Below are positions 1 through 7,644 of a stretch of 64,000 nucleotides of DNA, piece by piece. This stretch comes from Pseudomonas sp. Irchel 3A7. Its GTDB lineage: Bacteria; Pseudomonadota; Gammaproteobacteria; Pseudomonadales; Pseudomonadaceae. The translations under genes and the position numbers were made by a program. The notes under the pieces were generated by a model. It saw only the letters and a program-made list of their open reading frames with translations. It searched no databases and was not told the origin of the DNA. The DNA lies in NCBI RefSeq assembly GCF_900187565.1, contig NZ_FYED01000002.1:62001-126000 (forward strand), given 5' to 3'. Within the stretch, counting starts at the first letter, position 1, and each line of letters opens with the position of its first letter.

Positions 1-2
1 AC

Positions 3-1184
3 GGCAGTAAGTACGCACAGAAAAAGCAAGGCTGGACCCGTAAACGGCCACGCCCGGGACGGCTGTTCGAACTGGTGGAAGCTGACACTCAGCAGATGCA
101 CGTCATGGCAGTGAATGACCGAGGCGAGGTGATCGGTCGCCCGTACCTGACCGTTTTCCTGGAGGTCTATACGCGGATGCCCTACGCCTGGAGCATCGGG
201 TTTAATCCCCCCTCTCTGGACACCACCCTCCAGGCACTACGATGGTCGTTATCCAGCGACAATATGTACGGCGGTGTCGCCACGCGTTATGTCTTCGACA
301 GCGGCCCTGAGTTCGTGGCGGATAACCTGCGACGCATCATAGCGCTGCTGGGCGGTGAGGTTTGTTATTGCGAACCGGGCACCGGCAATCAAAAACCTCA
401 CATGGAAGCCTTTTTCGGCGTCTGGTCGAAAGAGATCGCCCACGAGATGCCCGGTACGACATTCTCCGATATTGCCACCCGTGGCGATTACAACGCTGAA
501 AAAAACGCGCGCCTGACCATCGAAGAGATCAGAGATATCTTCGGTCGCTGGGTGAACGAGGCGTATTGCGAACGGGTCCACAGCAGCCTGAACACCTCCC
601 CCCGCCTCGCCTGGGAGGCGGCTTACTCGACCATGCTCCCACCGCGACGTTATTCGCCCTCGGAGCTGCGTCAGCATTTCTTAAGCGCGTTCGAAGCCTC
701 GCCCCAACAAGGTCGGCTGCGGTACAAGTCGCTGTTCTGGACGGGGCCTGCCGTGCCGTACCTGGCCAACCGCCAACCGAAAGTGGACAAGCTGCTTGTC
801 TATTACGACCCCAGTGACCTGGGTCGTGCATGGGCCTGCCATCCCAGCTATCCCGATGAGGTACTTGAGCTGCAGGCAGTCGATCCCGACTATCAGGAAG
901 GACTGACCCTGCACCTGCATCAATTGATTCTTAAACGTCTGAAAACGGAGCGCGAAACCTTCAATCCGCGCAAGGCACAACGCGCTCGCATTACGCTGCT
1001 GCGAGAGTTGGCCAAGGTCAAAACACCAGCACAACGGCGCCAGCATCAACGTGCAGTGGAAAAAGGTTCTCTTCAGAAACCACACAAGCGCCACGCACGG
1101 ATACTAAGCACCAAACCTAATACGCCTGACGATTATCGCCATCACGGTGATACGCCGGACGATTATTCGTCTGTGGAGGTTTGA
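3..1184 (+). CDS. tnsB: TnsB-like DDE transposase, 5' end outside window
   Basis: Open frame from the window edge to the TGA at 1182-1184, so the N-terminus lies outside. It is the strand-transfer subunit of a Tn7/Tn5053-type transposase with an rve (RNase H-fold) core. Counting from the GTG at 75, the candidate catalytic triad is D4 (context VEADTQQ), D75 (VFDSGPEF) and E111 (HMEAFFG), with 35 residues between the last two, as in DD35E enzymes. A C-terminal beta-barrel-like stretch (context VYYDPSDLGRAW, Mu-type) and a basic tail rich in K/R/H follow. The small ORF at 1189, tnsC-like and tniQ-like genes lie downstream on the same strand. Any tnsA would lie upstream outside the window. Family assignment is confident; whether the element is complete and active cannot be seen. 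Confidence 0.88.
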   Translation, partial: GSKYAQKKQGWTRKRPRPGRLFELVEADTQQMHVMAVNDRGEVIGRPYLTVFLEVYTRMPYAWSIGFNPPSLDTTLQALRWSLSSDNMYGGVATRYVFDSGPEFVADNLRRIIALLGGEVCYCEPGTGNQKPHMEAFFGVWSKEIAHEMPGTTFSDIATRGDYNAEKNARLTIEEIRDIFGRWVNEAYCERVHSSLNTSPRLAWEAAYSTMLPPRRYSPSELRQHFLSAFEASPQQGRLRYKSLFWTGPAVPYLANRQPKVDKLLVYYDPSDLGRAWACHPSYPDEVLELQAVDPDYQEGLTLHLHQLILKRLKTERETFNPRKAQRARITLLRELAKVKTPAQRRQHQRAVEKGSLQKPHKRHARILSTKPNTPDDYRHHGDTPDDYSSVEV

Positions 1185-1188
1185 CGCC

Positions 1189-1314
1189 ATGCACATCCTT
1201 TATTGCATCGATTCGCCCGCACAAGAAGCTGCACAGCGCTGCGGCAAGGCTCACGAACCTCAGCAGTCGCCACCGTATGGCGTTCAAGCGACGGTCCGAC
1301 GTGCGCTCAAGTAA
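1189..1314 (+). CDS. Small 41-aa ORF between tnsB and tnsC
   Basis: ATG at 1189, four bases after the tnsB stop, with a strong Shine-Dalgarno GGAGG at 1175-1179 (nine-base spacing), ending with TAA at 1312. The peptide starts MHILYCID, ends TVRRALK, and shows no domain I recognise. Position and ribosome binding site argue for translation, perhaps coupled to tnsB. It could equally be a decayed or leader ORF, because tnsB and tnsC genes are often closely coupled and here about 257 bases separate them. Confidence 0.4.
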   Translation: MHILYCIDSPAQEAAQRCGKAHEPQQSPPYGVQATVRRALK

Positions 1315-1327
1315 TCACTTGATGAGG

Positions 1328-1382
1328 TGATGTATCCAGCCATCTGGTAACGCTGAATGCGGCCCTTGGTCTGGATACATCA
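1328..1382. repeat. 12-bp perfect inverted repeat between tnsB and tnsC
   Basis: TGATGTATCCAG at 1328-1339 is exactly complementary to CTGGATACATCA at 1371-1382, with a 31-base spacer. It lies 60 bases upstream of the tnsC ATG. No T-run follows, so an intrinsic terminator is unlikely. A protein-binding site or an RNA hairpin controlling tnsC/tniQ is more plausible. Confidence 0.55.
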
Positions 1383-1441
1383 ACCGCCAATCTCCTGCCC
1401 ACCAGTAAGCCTAGAACTGCATTAAAACGAGGTGCATTGAC

Positions 1442-2428
1442 ATGGAATCCGACATCCAAAAAATCGTTAAAGCATTCAAAAGCAAAATTGTCTTCCATCC
1501 GCGCTATCGACAGGCGTGCTCGCAAATCCAAAATGCGATCGAAAACACTGAAGCGCTGGGTGAACCGGTATGTGCCCTGCTTTGCGGACCAAGCGGTACT
1601 GGTAAATCCACGCTTTGTCGTTACTTTCAAAAACTCTATAACGGCGACGCTGTGATTCGCCGCGATGATGGGACCTATGCCAATCTGCCCGTCTACTATT
1701 GCGAAGTCCCATCTCCAACGACCGTCAAAGGGTTAATCACCAACATGCTCCGCGGTCTGATTGATGAAACTCCCAATGGTACCGTCGAGAAACTTACCCA
1801 CCAGCTCATCACTTGTCTGAAAACATGCCAGGTGAAGATAATTTTTCTCGACGAAATTCAGCGCCTCTGTATTACCACGGTCTCCGAAAAGGTGCGTCTC
1901 GACTCACTGCAATGGTTAGTCTCATTTCTCAATGGCTCCGGAATTCCAGTAATCCTTTCGGGAACAGAACTCTGTCGAAATATCCGGTGTGAAAATGAGG
2001 CGTTTGAAAATCGATACCCGTATTTCGCGGAACTATCACATTTCACTTATGACACGGGAGTCAACTCAAGCTTATTTTCAACACTAAAACAACTAGATAC
2101 CGAAATGTACAAGATTGCAGCGCTCGCCAAAGGTGTTCATCTTAACGATCCAACCATCGCGGCGCCACTTTATGTGGGTACGCGCGGCAACTTGAAAAGA
2201 ATGCGATTAATCATTAATGATGCCCTTAAGACTTGCTTACAAAGAGACATACCGCACGAACTGAAGGCGAGCGACTTCTACGCAGCATGCCAATATGTAG
2301 GCCTGCCGAAAAATCTGTCAGATGGCAACCCATTCGCCCAACCCTATGACGATTTGCTGAAGCTTATATTAAACTATGAGGAAGATAAAAATGAGCAAAC
2401 TATTGTACATTCCTCGGCCGTTGCCTGA
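1442..2428 (+). CDS. tnsC: TnsC/TniB-like AAA+ transposition ATPase
   Basis: 328 aa. The ATPase regulator of Tn7-like transposition links target selection (TniQ) to the transposase. Walker A GPSGTGKST at residues 49-57; Walker B IIFLDEIQRL near residue 135. A sensor-like segment with SGTE near 174 and an arginine-rich C-terminal part (GTRGNLKRMR) follow. Length is typical of TniB/TnsC. SD GAGGTG at 1429-1434 supports the ATG at 1442. Its 3' end overlaps the start of tniQ by 38 bases, indicating co-translation. Base composition is noticeably more AT-rich than the surrounding chromosome, consistent with horizontal acquisition. Confidence 0.87.
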   Translation: MESDIQKIVKAFKSKIVFHPRYRQACSQIQNAIENTEALGEPVCALLCGPSGTGKSTLCRYFQKLYNGDAVIRRDDGTYANLPVYYCEVPSPTTVKGLITNMLRGLIDETPNGTVEKLTHQLITCLKTCQVKIIFLDEIQRLCITTVSEKVRLDSLQWLVSFLNGSGIPVILSGTELCRNIRCENEAFENRYPYFAELSHFTYDTGVNSSLFSTLKQLDTEMYKIAALAKGVHLNDPTIAAPLYVGTRGNLKRMRLIINDALKTCLQRDIPHELKASDFYAACQYVGLPKNLSDGNPFAQPYDDLLKLILNYEEDKNEQTIVHSSAVA

Positions 2429-4883
2429 AGAAAGTCCAACTAGCATCCTAAAGCGCATGGCCATTATGCATGGTTGCATATTACGTTCAGACTTTCGGTC
2501 TCTTTTTGGTCAAGCATATTTTAACGGATCCCTGATTTCCCGATCGCACCCTATTGTTAAAAATATCTTTAGACAGGCTGGTATCGCAGGCGATGAATTT
2601 CTAGAGGGCTTTTATGAACCAACGGGTAAGTTACATCACGCTCCTCCACTGAAAATTGCTGGAATTTCCGTCAGCGCTGACATGATACGGAAGAGGGGGG
2701 CCGCGTATTGCTCAGAATGCTGGAAAAACGGTATAGAGTATTTCATCAAAGACCTCAAACTCTCGAGCTACTGCCCCTACCATTTCAGAAAATATCTATC
2801 AAAATGCCCCAACTGCCAAAGTAGACTGTATTGGCACGGGATGAATGAACGCTGTAGGTGCCATCACCTTCTGGTCTCGCCACCATGCTCGGTCGATGTA
2901 GCGGCAAATGAAGAGAAACTACTCGATATATTCAGAGCAGGCGACGCACAAAAATTTGCCAAACTTTGTAACTACCTAAATAACTTGGGATATCGCGTGG
3001 AGCGTGACACTGAATGCCCAGCTAACAGATGCTTATTGACAATAGCGCTTGCCATACTTGAAGAGGATATGGCCAAAGTATTAACCAACCTCAAATATCT
3101 ACAAATATTATACCCGGAGACGCCTGCATTCATCATTGCCGCCAAACTTTCGTTGTTCTTTGATGCCAACGTACGGGCCTGTGCACGAGACTTCATCAAA
3201 TCCACCTCACGTGAACAGGCCGAAGAGCGCGAATCCTTCACAACACCACCGCTTCATTCCTTTTCTTTAACCAAACAGCAGATAAGCGCCTGGCTTGGCA
3301 TTCGCCAGCATTACTGGAAAATCTTGCGTTTAGCGATCAGCATTAAGCCAGACAAGAGTCGATACACTTGGCAACAAGCCCTAACCGTTTCCAAACAAGT
3401 ATTGATAATAAAACTTCGTAACGGCTTTAGTAAGAAAAAAGCAAAAAACTCAATTAGCCCTCCAAAACACATCCAAGAACAGCTTCAGCTAAGCGCCGCA
3501 GCGATAAAAGGTGCAATTGAACTGCATCTCTTGACACCCAAATGGGCTAAGAATCATAAGATGTATTTTGAGCCACATGCCATAGAAATATTCTCTAAAA
3601 ATTTTATTTCAGTGAAACTGTTTTCCTCACAAACAAAAACCCCCACTAAAGAGATCCGCAGTGCTATAGCCCACTTAAAGATAGCACCACTGAACCTTGA
3701 AAACGGCACACTTCGTCGTCGGCTTATCAGCACTCAATCGAGCATGCTCATTACTGAATGGTGCAAAAAAAACAAAAAAACTCAAGGGAGGAAACGTATA
3801 AAAAACTCGACCACACTTTTACCGTGCAGCCCTACTGGCGAAAAAATGTGGTTATCCACGGCGGAGGCCGCAGAATACCTTGAGACATGGGAGGGGCCTG
3901 TATGTCATTTTGTAAAACATGGATTACTGACTAAAGTTAAAAAATCTCGAAATGGATGTGGCCACCTTATAGATGCCAAAGAACTGAAAGCCTTTAAAGC
4001 ACAATTCGTAAGCTCGAAAGAAGCGCGCAACTTGTTAAGTTGCAGCAACGAAAAAGTTGTAAAAGCCCTTAATAATTTTGGAGTCTCTCCTGTTTTCGGA
4101 CCAAAAATAGATCATAACCCAGCAAACTTTTACGCACGCGAGCAAATTTTATTAAGGAACAGCACAGAAACTAAAGCACTAAACGAAACGAGCAATGGAT
4201 ACACCATACAGCAAGCAGCCGAAAAACTTCACAACCCAACAAGGACAATTCTTCAACTAATTAAAATTGGCGCTCTCCAATTATCAGATTATAGATCGGC
4301 AAATCCGTTTATAACCTGCAATAGCGTCGATAGCTTTTATAATCATTTCGCCACATCACTCACCGTATCTCAATGGTTAAAAACCCGGCCAGCTTTTGTA
4401 TCAAAAATCATGAACAGCCTTAACATCTATCATCTAAACGGCATGCCGACTGACAACCCATTGTACTTCATCTACGCCATCGAAGATATTGCAAAATACT
4501 TCTCAATTCCCAAGCACCATCCACTTCACAAACCAGGCCAGAAACCAAGTACCGCTCTAATAAAAACATCTGACCTTTGGGAAAAATATGACATTAGCGG
4601 AAAATCTTTCGGGGAAATGTTTTTAAGCTCAGGCTTCGTTAATCCAATCCGCATTGGTGCAACCAATTACTTACTTCCAAATGAAGCTGCCAAAGTGGAA
4701 GGCATTTTGGAGAGGTACTATACCTTTTCACAAGCGGACAGGTATTTAGGTCATAAACATACAAGAAACCTAAAAAAAGCAAATCTTCTCATCGTAGTCT
4801 ATCCTTTGAAGCCTTCTGCAAATTATCCGATGATTGAAAAAGTCCAAGTACAGGCTTACGCCGCCAAGCATGGCTTCGCCTAA
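2391..4883 (+). CDS. tniQ: TniQ/TnsD-like target-selection protein with HTH array
   Basis: 830 aa. Start chosen at 2391 because GAGGAAG at 2378-2384 is a good ribosome binding site; an upstream ATG at 2376 lacks one. Residues 1-160 are a TniQ domain (YIPRPLPEESPTSILKR) with a zinc-binding cluster: C107, C110, C128, H131, C139, C142, C155, C157. From about residue 290 to the end the protein shows repeated segments resembling MerR/excisionase winged HTH units, clearest near 488, 540, 604, 657, 720 and 778, each with a helix-turn-helix and an F/Y-containing follow-up helix. TnsD-type TniQ proteins recognise the attachment site, so the array is the likely DNA-reading part. Strongly AT-rich codon use marks foreign origin. 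Confidence 0.85.
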   Translation: MSKLLYIPRPLPEESPTSILKRMAIMHGCILRSDFRSLFGQAYFNGSLISRSHPIVKNIFRQAGIAGDEFLEGFYEPTGKLHHAPPLKIAGISVSADMIRKRGAAYCSECWKNGIEYFIKDLKLSSYCPYHFRKYLSKCPNCQSRLYWHGMNERCRCHHLLVSPPCSVDVAANEEKLLDIFRAGDAQKFAKLCNYLNNLGYRVERDTECPANRCLLTIALAILEEDMAKVLTNLKYLQILYPETPAFIIAAKLSLFFDANVRACARDFIKSTSREQAEERESFTTPPLHSFSLTKQQISAWLGIRQHYWKILRLAISIKPDKSRYTWQQALTVSKQVLIIKLRNGFSKKKAKNSISPPKHIQEQLQLSAAAIKGAIELHLLTPKWAKNHKMYFEPHAIEIFSKNFISVKLFSSQTKTPTKEIRSAIAHLKIAPLNLENGTLRRRLISTQSSMLITEWCKKNKKTQGRKRIKNSTTLLPCSPTGEKMWLSTAEAAEYLETWEGPVCHFVKHGLLTKVKKSRNGCGHLIDAKELKAFKAQFVSSKEARNLLSCSNEKVVKALNNFGVSPVFGPKIDHNPANFYAREQILLRNSTETKALNETSNGYTIQQAAEKLHNPTRTILQLIKIGALQLSDYRSANPFITCNSVDSFYNHFATSLTVSQWLKTRPAFVSKIMNSLNIYHLNGMPTDNPLYFIYAIEDIAKYFSIPKHHPLHKPGQKPSTALIKTSDLWEKYDISGKSFGEMFLSSGFVNPIRIGATNYLLPNEAAKVEGILERYYTFSQADRYLGHKHTRNLKKANLLIVVYPLKPSANYPMIEKVQVQAYAAKHGFA

Positions 4884-5101
4884 CTCACCACCTTATCTCG
4901 TCACGCTAATCTTTTACAAATTCAGAACCTTAAAACTCCCAAGTAAATCAACCAAATTTAACGGATAACCAGCGCCTACAAATCTGACTCGTTTCGCCTA
5001 TCTTTCACAAATTCCAACTTATTTTGAAATTCTTTTCCCAAGTCATTTTGACAAAGACTAAGAAAATCAAGGCGCGTTTTTTCCAACGAACGTGAAAAAC
5101 G
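4884..5101. mobile_element. Right end region of the Tn7-like transposon
   Basis: AT-rich non-coding DNA after tniQ. Two 28-bp direct repeats, 4896-4923 and 4987-5014, agree at 22 positions (shared pattern CTCGT..CGC..ATCTTT.ACAAATTC) and lie 91 bases apart, like the multiple transposase-binding sites of Tn7-like ends. The exact terminus is uncertain. TGTCA read on the minus strand at 5052-5048 would suit the TGT...ACA rule. The host-like, GC-rich GST reading frame resumes at about 5100. No target-site duplication can be tested because the left end is outside the window. Confidence 0.55.
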
Positions 5102-5473
5102 GGGCCTGCGGGTATCGAGCAACGCCTGCGGGCATTGCGCCTGATCGGCCTGGCATTGGCGGCCAGCGAAAAGTCGGTGCAGCTTTATTACGAGCGCAAC
5201 TTGCGGCCGGCGGAAATTCAGTATGCACCGTGGGTTGAGCGGGTCGAAGGGCAATTGGCGGCAGCGTATGACGCGCTTGAGCGGGAACTGGAAAAACAGC
5301 CGTTGAAAACCGATGGCTTGATTGATCAGGCGGGCATCACCCTGGCGGTGGCGTGGAGCTTTACCCACTATGTGGTGCCGGATCAGGTGTCGACTGAGCG
5401 GTTTCCGAGGATCGCTGCGTTCACCAGGTATGCCGAGGGGCTTGAGGTGTTTGTCAGTACGCCGATTGACTGA
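5102..5473 (+). pseudogene. Glutathione S-transferase, 5'-truncated at the transposon junction
   Basis: The open frame matches only the C-terminal all-alpha half of a GST (IEQRLRALRLIG, then YERNLRPAE, VEGQLAAAYDALE, LIDQAGITLAVAWSF), ending with TGA at 5473. In the same frame a stop lies at 5093-5095 inside AT-rich transposon-like DNA. The thioredoxin-fold N-terminal half with the glutathione-binding site is therefore missing. The simplest reading is that the transposon inserted in the gene and the other half lies beyond the left end of the element. A TTG at 5135 could start translation, but the product would lack the active site. Confidence 0.7.
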
Positions 5474-5497
5474 GCATAGTGCTCCGCCTGAACTGGC

Positions 5498-5568
5498 CTC
5501 TTCGCGAGCAGGCTCGCTCCCACAGTAGACCGCATTCAAATGTGGGAGCGAGCCTGCTCGCGAAGAGG
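5498..5568. repeat. REP pair (BIME)
   Basis: Inverted pair: TTCGCGAGCAGGCTCGCTCCCACA facing its complement, with a 25-base spacer. It lies after the truncated GST. Confidence 0.9.
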
Positions 5569-5610
5569 GAATGACTGCCAGCATCCATCTAACAAACCAA
5601 CCCTCAACAT

Positions 5611-5644
5611 AAAAACGCCGCTTCTCCCAAAAGGCAGAAGCGGC
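5611..5644 (-). terminator. Intrinsic terminator of the 6691-5672 operon
   Basis: Nine-base stem: GCCGCTTCT at 5617-5625 pairs with AGAAGCGGC at 5636-5644. Read on the minus strand it is followed by a T-run (5615-5611), just after the 23-aa ORF. Confidence 0.85.
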
Positions 5645-5671
5645 AGAGGCACGAGCCCCGGAAATATCAAC

Positions 5672-5743
5672 TCACGTGAACAACGCAATCAGAATGATGA
5701 TCGGGATCGGTACGCCGAGAAAGAACAGCAGTAATGAACGCAT
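5672..5743 (-). CDS. 23-aa hydrophobic membrane peptide
   Basis: Short ORF beginning MRSLLLFFLGVP, then isoleucine-rich (PIIILIALF), forming a single transmembrane helix. A clear SD AGGAGA precedes the ATG by seven bases. It starts 15 bases after the stop of the upstream membrane protein and is followed by a terminator, so it is the last gene of a two-gene unit. Function unknown; role in a membrane complex with its neighbour is only a guess. Confidence 0.65.
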   Translation of the reverse strand: MRSLLLFFLGVPIPIIILIALFT

Positions 5744-5758
5744 GATGATTCTCCTGGG

Positions 5759-6691
5759 TTAGCGAACAGGTGGGGCGGTGACGTAGGTGTCGGTTTCCAC
5801 ATACACCACGGCATCCCGACGACGACCGCCGAACGTTGCGGCAAGGCTGGCGAAGAACGCACCGGCCAAAAGCGCAACAAACATCCACAGGGTGGTCATG
5901 GCGGCAACCTTCGCGGCTGTGTCCGCAGCTTGTTGTGCGGCCAGCTTGGCGTCGGCCACAGCTTTTTGCGTGCGGGCATAGACTTCATCGACACGACGCT
6001 CGGCATCGGCCTGGGTCAGGTTGGTGCGTTGCGCCACCAGTTGTGCCAGGTAGGTACGGTCTTCTGCAGCCAGTTGACCATCGTTGGCCAGGGAGCGAAC
6101 GAAGATACGAGTGACGGTTCCGTGCACCGCGTCATCGCTGACGGCGGCCGGACGATCATCGCGGAACAGGCTGTCGATGTAATAACCGTACTGATCACTG
6201 TCGGTATTGGCCGCAGCCGTACCCGCGACTTGGGTCATGGCACTGGCGGCCCCCCCGGCGACTTGCGCCCCGGCCTGCACGCCACCGCTGACGATACCGC
6301 TGACCGAACCCGCCACCAGGGTGGCCGTTACCAGCGTGGCCACGCACCAGGCGAGAAAGCCGTGGGCGGTGTCGCGGAAATAGACTTCATCGCTGTGCAT
6401 GTAGGCCCACTTCACCCGCAACCGGCCGGCAATATAGCCACCGAGCCCGGAGGCAACGATTTGTGTGAAAGCCAGCCAGACAATCGTGGTAATGCCCAGG
6501 CTCTTGGCGCTGATGCCTTCATTGGCCCACGGCGATACCGCGGAAAACCCGAGGCCAAAACCCAGCAGCACCAGAATCAGCGACAACGCCGCCGCAGCCG
6601 CGGCCCCGGCAAAGATCGCGCCCCACGACACGCCAGAGAGCGTGGTCGATTCATCCAGGGCGGGATAGAAACCATCAGAGGATCTATTCAT
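5759..6691 (-). CDS. Polytopic membrane protein of unknown function
   Basis: 310 aa. SD GGAG lies 10 bases before the ATG. Hydrophobic segments near residues 22-50 (alanine-rich, SLILVLLGFGLGF), 68-92, 112-140 and 262-285 predict about four membrane spans. The middle (about 150-255) is hydrophilic and probably extra-membranous, with heptad-like alanine/glutamine-rich helix (AERRVDEVYARTQKAVADAKLAAQ broken into coiled-coil style) before the last span. The C-terminus ends in a short tail with TYVTAPP. I do not recognise a characterised family. It is followed by the 23-aa membrane peptide and a terminator and is divergent from the response regulator at 6961. Confidence 0.7.
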   Translation of the reverse strand: MNRSSDGFYPALDESTTLSGVSWGAIFAGAAAAAALSLILVLLGFGLGFSAVSPWANEGISAKSLGITTIVWLAFTQIVASGLGGYIAGRLRVKWAYMHSDEVYFRDTAHGFLAWCVATLVTATLVAGSVSGIVSGGVQAGAQVAGGAASAMTQVAGTAAANTDSDQYGYYIDSLFRDDRPAAVSDDAVHGTVTRIFVRSLANDGQLAAEDRTYLAQLVAQRTNLTQADAERRVDEVYARTQKAVADAKLAAQQAADTAAKVAAMTTLWMFVALLAGAFFASLAATFGGRRRDAVVYVETDTYVTAPPVR

Positions 6692-6960
6692 CGTTGTATC
6701 GCTCCAGGCAGAAAGATGGTGTTACAACTAGTCGTAATCACACGTTGCAGTCACCGTGCCAGTCGCGGGTTTTGAATAAGTCGTTGTATGTCAGCCAGTT
6801 ATAAAGATTGAACTTCCCCGGCTCTTGCAATATGCAACGAACGGGCAGGCTCAGCGGGTTTTCTGCATTGGCGGGTCCATGAAGTTTTATTTAGAAAGCT
6901 GGCGAACATTTCTTGGCAAAATGTCGCCTATCGTTGTGAACACCTAATCAGGCCAGCCCT

Positions 6961-7644
6961 ATGACCCGCATCTTGACCATCGAAGACGACGCCGTGACCG
7001 CCCGGGAAATCGTCGCCGAACTGAGCAGCCACGGCCTCGACGTCGACTGGGTCGACAACGGACGCGAGGGGCTGGAACGTGCAGTCAGCGGCAACTACGA
7101 TCTGATCACCCTCGACCGCATGCTGCCCGAGCTCGATGGCCTGGCGATTGTCACCACGCTGCGGACCATGGGTGTGGCCACGCCTATCCTGATGATCAGC
7201 GCCCTTTCCGATGTCGATGAACGTGTGCGCGGCTTGCGCGCCGGCGGCGACGACTACCTGACCAAGCCCTTCGCCACCGATGAGATGGCCGCCCGGGTCG
7301 AAGTCCTGCTGCGCCGGCAGAACACCGTGACCGCCCAGGCCACCACGCTGCGGGTAGCGGACCTGGAGCTGAACCTGATCAGCCACGAAGCCAGCCGGAA
7401 TGGCGAGCTGCTCACGCTGCTGCCCACCGAATACAAACTGCTGGAATTCCTGATGCGCAACACCGGGCAAATCCTCTCGCGGATGATGATTTTCGAAGAA
7501 GTCTGGGGTTATCACTTCGATCCCGGCACCAACCTGATCGACGTGCACATCGGCCGCCTGCGCAAGAAGATCGACCCACCTGGCAATGTTCCACTGATTC
7601 GGACCGTGCGAGGCTCGGGTTATGTCATTGCCGAACCCGTCTAA
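6961..7644 (+). CDS. OmpR/PhoB-family response regulator
   Basis: 227 aa. Receiver domain (residues 1-115) with acidic pocket ED(9-10), phosphoacceptor D52 (LITLDRMLPELDG) and conserved lysine in YLTKPF near 102. The C-terminal winged helix (about 130-225) contains LLPTEYKLLEFLM and VHIGRLRKKID, typical of the OmpR class. Its last 23 bases overlap the histidine kinase gene, so the two form one operon. Similarity to metal/envelope-stress regulators such as CopR/IrlR is generic, so no symbol is given. Confidence 0.9.
   Translation: MTRILTIEDDAVTAREIVAELSSHGLDVDWVDNGREGLERAVSGNYDLITLDRMLPELDGLAIVTTLRTMGVATPILMISALSDVDERVRGLRAGGDDYLTKPFATDEMAARVEVLLRRQNTVTAQATTLRVADLELNLISHEASRNGELLTLLPTEYKLLEFLMRNTGQILSRMMIFEEVWGYHFDPGTNLIDVHIGRLRKKIDPPGNVPLIRTVRGSGYVIAEPV

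Noticed and set aside
5135..5473. Functional GST starting at TTG 5135
   Set aside because: Lacks the glutathione-binding half; more likely truncated by the transposon.
5930..6775. 281-aa plus-strand ORF
   Set aside because: Antisense to the membrane protein, which has SD, membrane segments and a terminator.
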